Below the pieces are notes generated by a model. That model did not search any database and had not been told where the DNA came from. It was given only the letters and a program-made list of their open reading frames with translations. A stretch of 23,529 bases of DNA from positions 1 to 23,529 of the forward strand of contig CAZVFX010000111.1 of assembly GCA_964626565.1 (NCBI GenBank), in the 5' to 3' direction. This document shows, in pieces, positions 8,090 through 14,872 of this stretch; the stretch's first letter is position 1, and each line of letters opens with the position of its first letter. Source of the DNA: CAZVFX01 sp964626565. Lineage in GTDB: Bacteria; Myxococcota_A; UBA9042; CAIXZC01. A program made the position numbers and the translations under genes.

Positions 8090-9491
8090 GGACGCACCCG
8101 AGGTCGATGGAACAGGAATCTTTTGTACAGCCGTTGCCGTCGTTACAGGTAAGCGGTACGACTTTGCACCGTCCGGCAGTGCAGGTGTTCAAACTACACT
8201 TGTTGCCCGAGTCGCAGTCCGAGTCTTCTTCGCAACAGATGTACAGCGTGGCGCATTCCCCCGATTCGGGCACGCAGTAGTCGCTGGTGCAGTCATCGCC
8301 GTCGTCGCATTTCTTCTGCTCGTAACTGCACTTGCCCGACTCCAGATTACAGGTGGCGTTGACGCACAGATTGCCGTCCGGGAGAGGGCAATCGTCGGGC
8401 GTCTTGCATCGCTCGCACCCGGCCACAGGGACGTGGCGGCAGCCATCCTCCGAGTCGCAGAAATCCTGGGTGCAGTAGTCGCCGTCCTCGCAATCGAGGT
8501 TGGTGTGCATGCAAACGCTGCGAGCCAGGTTGCACGTGTCTTCGGTGCAGACGTTGCCGTCGTCGCACTGGGAGAAGCTGGTGCAGGTACGCACGCAGTT
8601 GGTGGTCTTATCGAAACGACACCCCACAAACGGCTCGCACCAATCCTCGGTGCAACTGTCACCGTCGGTGCAGGTTACCTGTTCGTAGACGCACTTGTTG
8701 GTCCTGGCGTCACAAATATCGATGGTGCAGGGATCTTCGTCGGCGCACTCCTCGATGGCAAAACAGCAATCGCCCTCATGGACACAATCCCCGGTGGCAG
8801 GATCGCAGTAGTCGGTGGTGCAGGGCACCTGGTCGTCGCAGAGCTTCATTTTGAGCGAGCATGTACCCGCGGCGACGTCGCAAACAAAGCTGGAGCAAAG
8901 GTCAGGCGCCCGGGGGCAATCCGCATCGCTGAAGCAGGGTTTACAGTTGTCTTTTCGAAGGCTGACACACTCTCCCTGGACGCAAAGGTCCTTGGTGCAC
9001 TCGTTACCGTCGTCGCAATCGCTGGGGCGCCTGCACTGAGCCCGCCGTGGTGGCGGGGCTGTGTTGTCTTTGCCCTCGTGCTCTGGGCCGTGCCCGGCCG
9101 CCGCGCTGCGGTCGGTGCGGCCGGAAGTCCCGGAGTCGTGGTTTCCCGTGGTATTTCCAACACTCCCCGGCCGGTGGCCGCGGGCACCCGACTTGCGGTC
9201 TTGGACGGCCCGGCCTTTGGGGTCGGCGACGTCGGAACCCGCACCAGCTACTGCGTGCGCCGAGGTCCCGGAAGCACCGGGGCGGTTGGCCCTTGAGTGG
9301 GGCGAGTCCGCGGCCCTGTCCGCGGCCGGGGGCTTCTCACCCGCGACCGCGCCTCGGCCGGAAGAGGTGGCCTCGCCTTCTTCCGCGTGCCGGCCCGGAC
9401 TGGTGGGCCCTCCGTACAAGAAATAGTACCACCCGCCGGCAATTACCGCGAGGGCCGCGGCGAGGATGGCGATATTACGCACATTGTCCAT
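8061..9491 (-). CDS. Membrane-anchored extracellular protein with about ten CDDGxxCTxDxC repeats
   Basis: The 476-residue protein has one N-terminal hydrophobic segment (about 7-26, after MDNVRN) that is either an uncleaved anchor or a signal peptide. Residues 30-148 are a low-complexity linker rich in Gly, Ala, Ser, Arg and His. The rest consists of about ten cysteine modules of the form CDDGxxCTxDxC...GxCxH (CDDGNECTKDLC, CADEDPCTIDIC, CTDGDSCTEDWC, CEDGDYCTQDFC and others). Such modules occur in secreted proteins of Myxococcota and related bacteria. The regular D and C pattern suggests disulfide-linked, possibly Ca-binding loops, which is inference. An AGGAG sits about 10 bases before the ATG. 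The C-terminus ends inside the last module (IPNCRQ) with no sorting tail, and its 3' end overlaps nth by 29 bp. Function unknown. Confidence 0.85.
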   Translation of the reverse strand: MDNVRNIAILAAALAVIAGGWYYFLYGGPTSPGRHAEEGEATSSGRGAVAGEKPPAADRAADSPHSRANRPGASGTSAHAVAGAGSDVADPKGRAVQDRKSGARGHRPGSVGNTTGNHDSGTSGRTDRSAAAGHGPEHEGKDNTAPPPRRAQCRRPSDCDDGNECTKDLCVQGECVSLRKDNCKPCFSDADCPRAPDLCSSFVCDVAAGTCSLKMKLCDDQVPCTTDYCDPATGDCVHEGDCCFAIEECADEDPCTIDICDARTNKCVYEQVTCTDGDSCTEDWCEPFVGCRFDKTTNCVRTCTSFSQCDDGNVCTEDTCNLARSVCMHTNLDCEDGDYCTQDFCDSEDGCRHVPVAGCERCKTPDDCPLPDGNLCVNATCNLESGKCSYEQKKCDDGDDCTSDYCVPESGECATLYICCEEDSDCDSGNKCSLNTCTAGRCKVVPLTCNDGNGCTKDSCSIDLGCVHEPIPNCRQ

Positions 9492-9512
9492 CTGACCCTG
9501 ACTCCTACCACC

Positions 9513-9524
9513 GCTAATGTTAGC
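9513..9524. promoter_or_regulatory. Near-palindrome upstream of the Cys-repeat gene
   Basis: GCTAA-TG-TTAGC lies 22 bp upstream of the ATG at 9491, in the 95-bp gap after the radical SAM gene. It could be an operator half-site pair. No good -35/-10 pair was found beside it. Confidence 0.2.
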
Positions 9525-9586
9525 AAGCGCACCGGTGAATGGCCAGAAGGAAGGCGTGGGCCTGGGACTTGGGGCCTGGCAAGCTC

Positions 9587-10816
9587 CTACTTCAGGAAGG
9601 AAAACTCGTCATCGCCGAAGTGGGCGAGGTAGCTTTCATAAACGCCGGGGCACTTGCCGTTAAATTCGCACTGCTTACATCCGGGGAATTTAACCCGGTC
9701 CGGCCACAGAGGCATATCTTTGGTGTCGTCCAGGTGGTCGATGAATTCGCTGAATTCGGGAACCAGGCAGACCGGAATAGAGCAGCTCTCGGGCAATTGC
9801 ACGTTCATGCCGAGTTGGCGAGCCAGTTTCATGGCCCGGAGAAGGGGCGGGCCGGCCTCGGTATAGGAAGGCACGGTTTCTTCCCGATTGTCCCAGGCCG
9901 CGGCCACAGGTGCCACCAGGGAAAAGGTGAGCATCCCTTCAAATCCGGGCAGGCCGTGGATGAAGTGAACGAAATCGTCGAGGGCGTGGAGGTTCTGCTT
10001 GCATGCGACGATATTGAAATTGGTCCGTATCCCGTTCTCAAGGGCTTTCCTGACGCCCCGGATTTTCGGCTCCCACAATTTCGGCGCCAGGGTGAGTCGC
10101 CCCGACAACTCTGCCGTCGCGGCGTGAAGCGAAATCTGGAGATGCAGCTTGGGTCCCAGCTCGGCGAGTCGGCTGACGACGTCGTCCCTCCCCAGAAGCA
10201 CCGCGTTGGTCTGGACGGTCACATATTCGAATTGATCGTTACACGCCGACTTCAGCAGGGAAAACAGCCAGGGAACGAGGAGCGGTTCGCCTCCGGTTAC
10301 CGCGACCCGGGTAGCCCCCGCCTCCCTGGCCCTTTGCATCGCTTTCAGCGCGTCGGGCAGGTTGGGAATGATGTTCTGGGCCGGGCCCGCGGTGTTGCAG
10401 AAGATGCACCGCTCGTTGCAACGCTCGGTGATGCGCAACTCCACCACTTCGTTGCCGTACAACATGTCCGGAGCCCCTTCCTGCCGCCACCGGACCGGGG
10501 CTTCCCATTTGAACTTACCGCCGACCCGTTCGAAGGCTTGCAGCGCCCGGGTCATGAGCGCTTCCACGAACCTGGGATCAGCCTCACCGGCCCCTTCGTC
10601 GCAACCTTCCGGGCGACGGTCGCCAACCGAGAAAGAACGGCCGCTTCGAAACGCACGCTCCCCGGGGTCGTTGACCAGCCAGATAAACCGGCGATGCCCG
10701 CCGGGGAATTCCACGAGACAGAGCAGCCGCGAGCCTTCCCACTCAAATCGGAGCACTCTAAGCCCGAGACCCCGAACCAGTTTCACCAACAGCCGTTCCG
10801 CAGGATGCCTTGGCAC
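9587..10816 (-). CDS. Radical SAM enzyme with an additional C-terminal cysteine cluster
   Basis: The predicted 409-residue enzyme carries the radical SAM [4Fe-4S] motif CNERCIFC (C133, C137, C140; CX3CX2C) and the SAM-binding TGGEP (174-178). Later barrel strands (QTNAVLL, LQISLHA, FNIVACK) fit the fold. The C-terminus has C345, C350, C380, C383 and C389 in a CxxC-x5-CPG arrangement, resembling SPASM/twitch-like auxiliary cluster regions. The first 120 residues form a domain I do not recognise. The GTG at 10816 is preferred because a purine-rich GAGGTGG precedes it. A longer frame starting with GTG at 10885 (432 residues) lacks a ribosome site, and its second and third codons spell TATAAT. 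No substrate peptide is obvious; a 58-residue gene lies divergently 152 bp away. The reaction cannot be inferred. Confidence 0.85.
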   Translation of the reverse strand: MPRHPAERLLVKLVRGLGLRVLRFEWEGSRLLCLVEFPGGHRRFIWLVNDPGERAFRSGRSFSVGDRRPEGCDEGAGEADPRFVEALMTRALQAFERVGGKFKWEAPVRWRQEGAPDMLYGNEVVELRITERCNERCIFCNTAGPAQNIIPNLPDALKAMQRAREAGATRVAVTGGEPLLVPWLFSLLKSACNDQFEYVTVQTNAVLLGRDDVVSRLAELGPKLHLQISLHAATAELSGRLTLAPKLWEPKIRGVRKALENGIRTNFNIVACKQNLHALDDFVHFIHGLPGFEGMLTFSLVAPVAAAWDNREETVPSYTEAGPPLLRAMKLARQLGMNVQLPESCSIPVCLVPEFSEFIDHLDDTKDMPLWPDRVKFPGCKQCEFNGKCPGVYESYLAHFGDDEFSFLK

Positions 10817-10876
10817 TTCCCGCCACCTCGCCGCTAGAGCCTGTTCCCCGCAGTAATCGGGGGCCGGCTCGACAAG

Positions 10877-10882
10877 ATTATA
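10877..10882 (-). promoter_or_regulatory. Possible -10 box for the radical SAM gene
   Basis: A perfect TATAAT on the minus strand lies about 60 bp upstream of the preferred GTG start at 10816. No recognisable -35 exists at 16-18 bp, so the evidence rests on the -10 alone. If it is used, the longer reading from 10885 could not be translated from this transcript. Confidence 0.3.
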
Positions 10883-10901
10883 CACGTCTTTGTGTTACGC
10901 G

Positions 10902-10919
10902 CTTGATATTCTCATCAAG
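10902..10919. promoter_or_regulatory. Inverted repeat between divergent genes
   Basis: CTTGAT and ATCAAG form perfect 6-bp arms around ATTCTC, in the gap between the radical SAM gene and the 58-residue/galU/prfB operon. On the plus strand its left arm overlaps TTGATA, a 5-of-6 -35 match, but the -10 17 bp downstream (TAAACC) is poor. It is a candidate operator for either direction. Confidence 0.3.
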
Positions 10920-10967
10920 AATTGGTAAACCCACTTCGCCTTTTGAGGCAGTTGATGGAGGATTGGA

Positions 10968-11144
10968 ATGGCAGACACGAAAGAAATGACCCGGGAAGAA
11001 CGGAAGGCCGCAAAGCGGACCGCCAGAAAAGCGATCAAGAAGACCTACGGCACTTTCACCTCGGAAGAGCAGAAGGAATTCCGCACCAAGAGCAAGGGGG
11101 GCGTGAAAGGCTTCCGCCTCGGGACGAACGAGGAAGACGAATGA
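10968..11144 (+). CDS. Small basic protein of unknown function, coupled to galU
   Basis: The 58-residue protein is highly charged: Lys/Arg-rich in the first half (EERKAAKRTARKAIKKTYG), with GGVKGFRLG near the end and an acidic tail (NEEDE). It has no Cys, no signal peptide and no membrane segment. Reality is supported by a strong GGAGG 6-7 bases before the ATG and by a 4-bp ATGA overlap of its stop with the galU start. I do not recognise the family. The charge pattern would suit nucleic-acid or ribosome association, but that is speculation. It is first in a three-gene operon with galU and prfB. Confidence 0.75.
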   Translation: MADTKEMTREERKAAKRTARKAIKKTYGTFTSEEQKEFRTKSKGGVKGFRLGTNEEDE

Positions 11145-12001
11145 GAGTCCGGAAGGCCGTGGTGCCCGCAGCGGGCCTCGGCACCAGACTTCTCCCGGCT
11201 TCACTGGCAGTACCCAAAGAGCTTCTTCCCCTCGACCGCAAACCGGCCATTCACCGAATTGTCGAAGAAGCCGCTGACGCCGGCCTCGAGACGGTGGTGC
11301 TGGTTCTCTCTGCAGGCAAGGAAAATCTGGCCTGGTATTTTGACCCGTCCAGCGATCTCCGGCAGAGGTTGAAAGACCCGGTCGTTGCTGCGCTCATGGA
11401 TGACCTGGCGGACCTCGGGAAGCGGATAGAGATTGTTTGCGTCTACCAGACAGAGCCTCGTGGATTGGGACATGCGGTCTACACTGCGCAGAGCGTGGTT
11501 GGCGACGAGCCGTTCGCGTTGATGCTGCCCGATGACCATTTCGACGACCCGCCGCTGCCCGCACTGGTCAAGGCGTACGAGGCCGGCGGGAAAGGGGCGC
11601 TCACACTGTTGGAAGTGCCGGACGAAAAAGTGTCCCGCTACGGCATTGCCGTGGTGAAGGACCGGCAGGCAGACCCGCTGGAACTTACCGGTATGGTGGA
11701 AAAACCTCCCCTTTCCGACGCGCCTTCCAACCTGGCCATTCTGGGCCGGTACGTGCTCCCGCCTGAGTTGATGGAGCACCTTGGAAACGCGACCGTGGGG
11801 GTCAATAACGAGATCCAGATCACCGACTCCCTTAACCGGCTGGCCGGTGAGCGGGGTATGCTGGGCGTCGTAACACGCGGCACGTACCTGGACCTCGGCA
11901 CCTGGGAAGGATATATACTGTCCAACGCCAGGCTGGCAGGGCGCGACCCCGTATTGGGGCCGCAGATCCTGGCTGCTCTTCAGCAGGACATGGAGGGCTG
12001 A
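11141..12001 (+). CDS. galU: UTP--glucose-1-phosphate uridylyltransferase
   Basis: The 286-residue cytoplasmic nucleotidyltransferase makes UDP-glucose from UTP and glucose-1-phosphate for envelope polysaccharide and lipopolysaccharide synthesis. The nucleotide-binding signature AGLGTRLLP with PKELLPL (about residues 10-30) is present, as are the family motifs QTEPRGLGHAV, LPDDHF, GMVEKPP, NEIQITD and YLDLGTWEGY. The start at MRVRKAVVP is fixed by the ATGA overlap with the small upstream gene and by GAGGAAG just before it. The upstream extension of the frame is only the other-frame reading of that gene. Length is close to the usual 290-300. prfB starts 2 bases after the stop. Confidence 0.96.
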   Translation: MRVRKAVVPAAGLGTRLLPASLAVPKELLPLDRKPAIHRIVEEAADAGLETVVLVLSAGKENLAWYFDPSSDLRQRLKDPVVAALMDDLADLGKRIEIVCVYQTEPRGLGHAVYTAQSVVGDEPFALMLPDDHFDDPPLPALVKAYEAGGKGALTLLEVPDEKVSRYGIAVVKDRQADPLELTGMVEKPPLSDAPSNLAILGRYVLPPELMEHLGNATVGVNNEIQITDSLNRLAGERGMLGVVTRGTYLDLGTWEGYILSNARLAGRDPVLGPQILAALQQDMEG

Positions 12002-12002
12002 T

Positions 12003-13107
12003 ATGTACGAGAATATCGATGAAAGACTGCTCAAGTTGAGGGCCCGCGCTGAAGAATTGCGGAGGTTTCTTTGACCTCGCTGGCAAGCAGCAGATTCTGG
12101 AAGAAATAGCAGATCAGGAAAGCAAGGCTGAGTTCTGGCTGGACCCGGACCACGCGGCCACGGTCCAGAAACGGAAATCGGTCATCAACTCAATTATGGA
12201 TCAGTTCGAGCGCACGGCAGCTCCTCTGGAGGATGCCGGAGTGCTGCTTGAGCTCGCCAGGGAAGAGGGCGACCCCGATCAGGAAGACGAATTGATCGGG
12301 TTGCTGGACAACGCCGAGGCGCTGGTGGATGAACTTGAACTGGCCAGCGTGCTGTCCCAGCCCAACGACGAAAAAGATGCGTTCCTGTCGGTCAACGCAG
12401 GTGCGGGCGGCACCGAATCGCAGGACTGGGCGGAGATGCTGGTGCGAATGTACCTTCGCTTCTGCGACACCCGGGGGTGGAAGACCTCCATCACCGACTA
12501 CCAGTCCGGGGACGAGGCTGGGATCAAGAGCGCGACGCTGCTGGTGGAAGGGCTTCACAGCTACGGATTCCTCAAAGCGGAAAACGGCATCCACAGGCTG
12601 GTTCGTATCTCTCCCTTCGACGCGAGCAGTCGCCGCCACACCTCTTTCGCCAGCGTATTCGTCTATCCCCAGGCAGACGACAACATCAACATCGAGGTTG
12701 ATGAAAAGGACCTGCGCATCGATGTATACCGGGCCAGCGGAGCGGGCGGGCAGAAAGTAAACAAGACCAGCTCCGCGGTACGCATCACCCACCTCCCTTC
12801 CGGCATCGTGGTGCAGTGCCAGAACGAGCGCTCCCAATTCAAGAACAAGGACATGGCGATGAAGGTGCTGCGCTCCCGGCTCCATGAACTTGAAAGGGAG
12901 AAACAGGACAAGGAAAAACAACAGGTCGAGTCATCAAAGATGCGCATCGACTTCGGCTCCCAGATCCGCTCCTACGTGCTCCACCCCTACAAAATGGTCA
13001 AAGACCATCGCACCGGCCACGAGGTGGGCAACGCCAACGGCGTTCTCGATGGCAACATCGACGGATTCTTGAAGGCGTGGTTGCTGTCGGCGACGGAGGA
13101 AGGATAG
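12003..13107 (+). CDS. prfB: Peptide chain release factor 2, with programmed +1 frameshift
   Basis: Release factor 2 reads UGA and UAA stop codons and triggers peptide release. Frame one gives 23 residues, MYENIDERLL through LRRFL, then an in-frame TGA at 12072-12074. Skipping T12072 continues the protein at GAC (12073), giving 367 residues against 365 in E. coli. The stop-codon recognition tripeptide SPF falls at 203-205 and the catalytic GGQ at 248-250, both two residues from the E. coli positions. The CDS is join(12003..12071,12073..13107). It follows galU by one base and is the third gene of the operon. The in-frame TGA is not a mutation: it is the conserved autoregulatory site, where low RF2 raises frameshifting and so RF2 synthesis. 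Confidence 0.97.
12060..12075 (+). promoter_or_regulatory. prfB: prfB programmed +1 frameshift site
   Basis: CGGAGG-TTT-CTTTGAC contains a Shine-Dalgarno-like GGAGG three bases before the slippery CTT, then the TGA stop and a C in the next position. This matches the known bacterial RF2 recoding element, in which the leucyl-tRNA on CUU slips to UUU when RF2 is scarce. Confidence 0.95.
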
Positions 13108-13133
13108 CCGACTCAGGTCGGCAAGGCAGTCAG

Positions 13134-13160
13134 CGGCCAGTCCTCAGCCTTGGCTGGCCG
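13134..13160 (+). terminator. prfB: Hairpin after prfB, weak terminator candidate
   Basis: CGGCCAG (13134-13140) and CTGGCCG (13154-13160) form a 7-bp stem with a 13-nt loop, starting 26 bases after the prfB stop. Only TT follows and no U-tract is present, so it may be a 3'-end stabiliser or a rho-dependent end. Confidence 0.35.
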
Positions 13161-13164
13161 TTAC

Positions 13165-13192
13165 TGATAGCTGATAGCTGAACGCTGATAAC
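13165..13192. repeat. Four-unit 7-bp tandem repeat
   Basis: TGATAGC, TGATAGC, TGAACGC and TGATAAC are consecutive 7-bp units between the convergent prfB and sigma-like genes. It is short, and its role is unknown. Confidence 0.7.
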
Positions 13193-13210
13193 CTCAGGGA
13201 ATACGACTTC

Positions 13211-13690
13211 CTACTCCTCGTCCTCTTCCTCATCCTCATCCCGCTCAATCGCGCTACGGATTTTCGTGAGGGCGTCGAATTCGAGTTGCCTGACCCGCTC
13301 CCGGGTCATGTTGAGGATCAACCCCACCTCCTCGAGGGTGCGGCCGCCCATGTCGGCCACGTCGATGGCGCAGGTAAAGGGCATCTCCCACACTTCCATG
13401 CCGGGGAAATTGAGTTTGAGGGTGCCGGTGTTGGGATTGACGTCAAGGAAGAGATGGTAGCGGCAGCTCACGAAGGGGCAGGGGCGCATGCCGTCCTTGC
13501 ACTCGGACCGTGCGGTCGGCCGGTGGTACTCCATGAACGGGAGCAACTCCCGTCCTTCGGCCATCTCTTTTCTCGTGAGGCGCTTCTTGGCTATTGACCT
13601 GGGCTTTAATCCACCGGGACGAATCTTCTTCTTGTCCCCGGGTTCGCCGTTGTCGCCGTTCTCGCCGTTACTGCCTTTGCCGCATGCCAT
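13211..13690 (-). CDS. Small DNA-binding protein with sigma-70 region 4-like helix-turn-helix and conserved cysteines
   Basis: The 159-residue protein has a Gly/Asn-rich charged N-terminus (1-40), then a segment with C64, C71 and C76 (KDGMRPCPFVSCRYHLFLDV). C107 follows, and residues 118-146 (TLEEVGLILNMTRERVRQLE) match sigma-70 region 4, the helix-turn-helix that contacts the -35 element. The C-terminus is almost entirely Asp/Glu. Region 2 is absent, so it cannot be a complete sigma factor. I associate proteins of this layout with myxobacteria, as transcription regulators of unknown target. The cysteines could bind a metal or an Fe-S cluster, but that is inference. The ATG at 13690 has no close ribosome site (GGAGG is 15 bases away); an alternative is the ATG at 13564. 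It is convergent with prfB and divergent from the parvulin-like gene. Confidence 0.8.
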   Translation of the reverse strand: MACGKGSNGENGDNGEPGDKKKIRPGGLKPRSIAKKRLTRKEMAEGRELLPFMEYHRPTARSECKDGMRPCPFVSCRYHLFLDVNPNTGTLKLNFPGMEVWEMPFTCAIDVADMGGRTLEEVGLILNMTRERVRQLEFDALTKIRSAIERDEDEEEDEE

Positions 13691-13728
13691 TTAGAAGACC
13701 CAGGGCCTCCTGCCCTTCAGTTTCCAAT

Positions 13729-13757
13729 ATTCTGAGACATGCGGGTGATCCAGTCAA
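13729..13757 (-). promoter_or_regulatory. Putative promoter for the sigma-region-4-like gene
   Basis: On the minus strand, TTGACT (13757-13752, 5 of 6) is followed after 17 bp by CAGAAT (13734-13729, 4 of 6), about 40 bp before the ATG at 13690. It fits a sigma-70-type promoter. Confidence 0.45.
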
Positions 13758-13846
13758 GGTAAAAAAAGGCCAATTAGAAAGCGGCGAGTTGCGAGCGGTC
13801 GGCAGTGAGCTTGACGCGCTCTCAGCGACGTTATACCATCCGCTTC

Positions 13847-14779
13847 ATGAGCAAGGCCATATTCACCGCTGCTATCCTGATGTGGTTCGCCGGGTGCGGC
13901 GGAGAAGGGGATTTTACTCCTGCGGCGCCTCCCCAGGACCGCGCTTCTCTCGGCGCGCTGTTCGAAAAAGCGAGCGCGGGTGAGCCATCGGATGAACAGG
14001 CTCAACTGAGGCTGCTGGCAGGCCTGGCCGTCGACAGAGGGCTGGCTGGCGATTTCGATGTAACCATGGCCTATCGCCGCGCGCTGGCCCGGGTCTACCT
14101 GGAGAAAAAATTCGAGCTTGAACATGGGCCGGACAGCGTCCCGATGCAGGTTTGGGACGACATCTACTGGAAGCGAGGCGCCAGGCCCATCTTCGACCAC
14201 TTCGATACCTTCTTCGTCACCGACATCCAGATCCTTTGCTGTAGCGGCGCGCCCGACATGTGCTCACGTGACACGCAGGTGCAGGCGTGCATGCGAGACT
14301 CGGAGCCGGACATCTGGGAGCTTTACGAGGAGCTCTCCAAAACCAGTTTTCCAGACTCGCACCAACTGAAAAAGGCGCTGGATCCCTACCGGGGCGCCCG
14401 GTTTCCCGGATTGCGCTCCCAGGACTACTCCTTCCAGTACAACTTCGACCTCTCCCATGAGGAGCAGCGGGGGTATACTGTCGTCAATAGAAATGTAGCC
14501 GAAGCAGCCCGGGGCGCGAAGCTGAAAACCCTTACCAAACCGGCCCGCTCCAACAACGGCTGGCACATCATCTACCTCAAGGAGTTCCTGCCCGAGGCCC
14601 ACGGCACCCCGGAGGACGAGGACGTTATCTCAGAGTTGAAGAAGCGCTTCTACCCCATGGTACGCCGCAACGACGTACTGGTCTTCCTCGAAACGCTGCT
14701 CAGAAACGCGCAAATGAAGATCTACAAAGATACTGTGCGGGAATTGGACTGGGCCCAACTGTCCGGGCTTCGCCGGTAA
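13847..14779 (+). CDS. Parvulin (PpiC)-like lipoprotein, probable periplasmic folding factor
   Basis: The predicted 310-residue lipoprotein has its lipobox at FAGC (Cys17) after a short hydrophobic signal. Residues 70-95 (YRRALARVYLEKKFE) resemble the helical arm of SurA/PrsA-type chaperones. Later segments FVTDIQILCC and SNNGWHIIYLKEFLP match the beta strands of parvulin-type peptidyl-prolyl isomerases. An unusual cysteine-containing insert (CC...C...C between TDIQI and the acidic helix) interrupts the domain. The start at MSKAIF is chosen for the lipobox, though no ribosome site precedes it. A TTGACG lies 36 bp upstream with TATACC after only 15 bp, so the transcript may be nearly leaderless. 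The isomerase assignment is moderate and the catalytic residues could not be confirmed. It would act on exported proteins in the periplasm. Confidence 0.7.
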   Translation: MSKAIFTAAILMWFAGCGGEGDFTPAAPPQDRASLGALFEKASAGEPSDEQAQLRLLAGLAVDRGLAGDFDVTMAYRRALARVYLEKKFELEHGPDSVPMQVWDDIYWKRGARPIFDHFDTFFVTDIQILCCSGAPDMCSRDTQVQACMRDSEPDIWELYEELSKTSFPDSHQLKKALDPYRGARFPGLRSQDYSFQYNFDLSHEEQRGYTVVNRNVAEAARGAKLKTLTKPARSNNGWHIIYLKEFLPEAHGTPEDEDVISELKKRFYPMVRRNDVLVFLETLLRNAQMKIYKDTVRELDWAQLSGLRR

Positions 14780-14793
14780 ACGCGGTTTGAGGC

Positions 14794-14823
14794 TTGACTC
14801 AAGGCAAACAGCCGGGGTATCTT
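14794..14823 (+). promoter_or_regulatory. Putative promoter of the PilZ/PAS gene pair
   Basis: TTGACT (14794-14799, 5 of 6), an 18-bp spacer and TATCTT (14818-14823, 4 of 6) lie about 50 bp before the PilZ ATG. GGCACTAAT is repeated directly at 14824-14832 and 14842-14850, just downstream of the -10, an arrangement that could bind a regulator. Confidence 0.45.
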
Positions 14824-14872
14824 GGCACTAATTTGGTGCAAGGCACTAATCGCACAAAGCGGGAGTAGGACA

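Noticed and set aside
7851..9296. Long plus-strand reading frame opposite nth and the Cys-repeat gene
   Set aside because: Its Ala/Val-rich translation is the complement of the Cys-repeat codons, and the minus-strand genes carry clear family motifs.
10817..10885. Radical SAM start at the GTG at 10885
   Set aside because: No ribosome site precedes it, and its second and third codons spell TATAAT, which better fits a -10. It cannot be excluded entirely.
10922..11140. Longer N-terminal extension of GalU
   Set aside because: The extension reads through the small upstream gene in another frame. The GalU family starts at the ATG at 11141, which has a ribosome site and an ATGA overlap.
10968..11144. 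58-residue protein as a classical RiPP precursor for the radical SAM enzyme
   Set aside because: It has no Cys-rich or repeated core, and it is operonic with galU and prfB on the opposite strand from the enzyme. Only proximity links them.
12072..12074. Nonsense mutation making prfB a pseudogene
   Set aside because: The TGA lies in the conserved RF2 frameshift context (GGAGG, CTT TGA C), and SPF and GGQ sit at the expected positions after the shift.
13134..13160. Strong intrinsic terminator after prfB
   Set aside because: The stem is good but no U-tract follows, so only a weak terminator call is kept.
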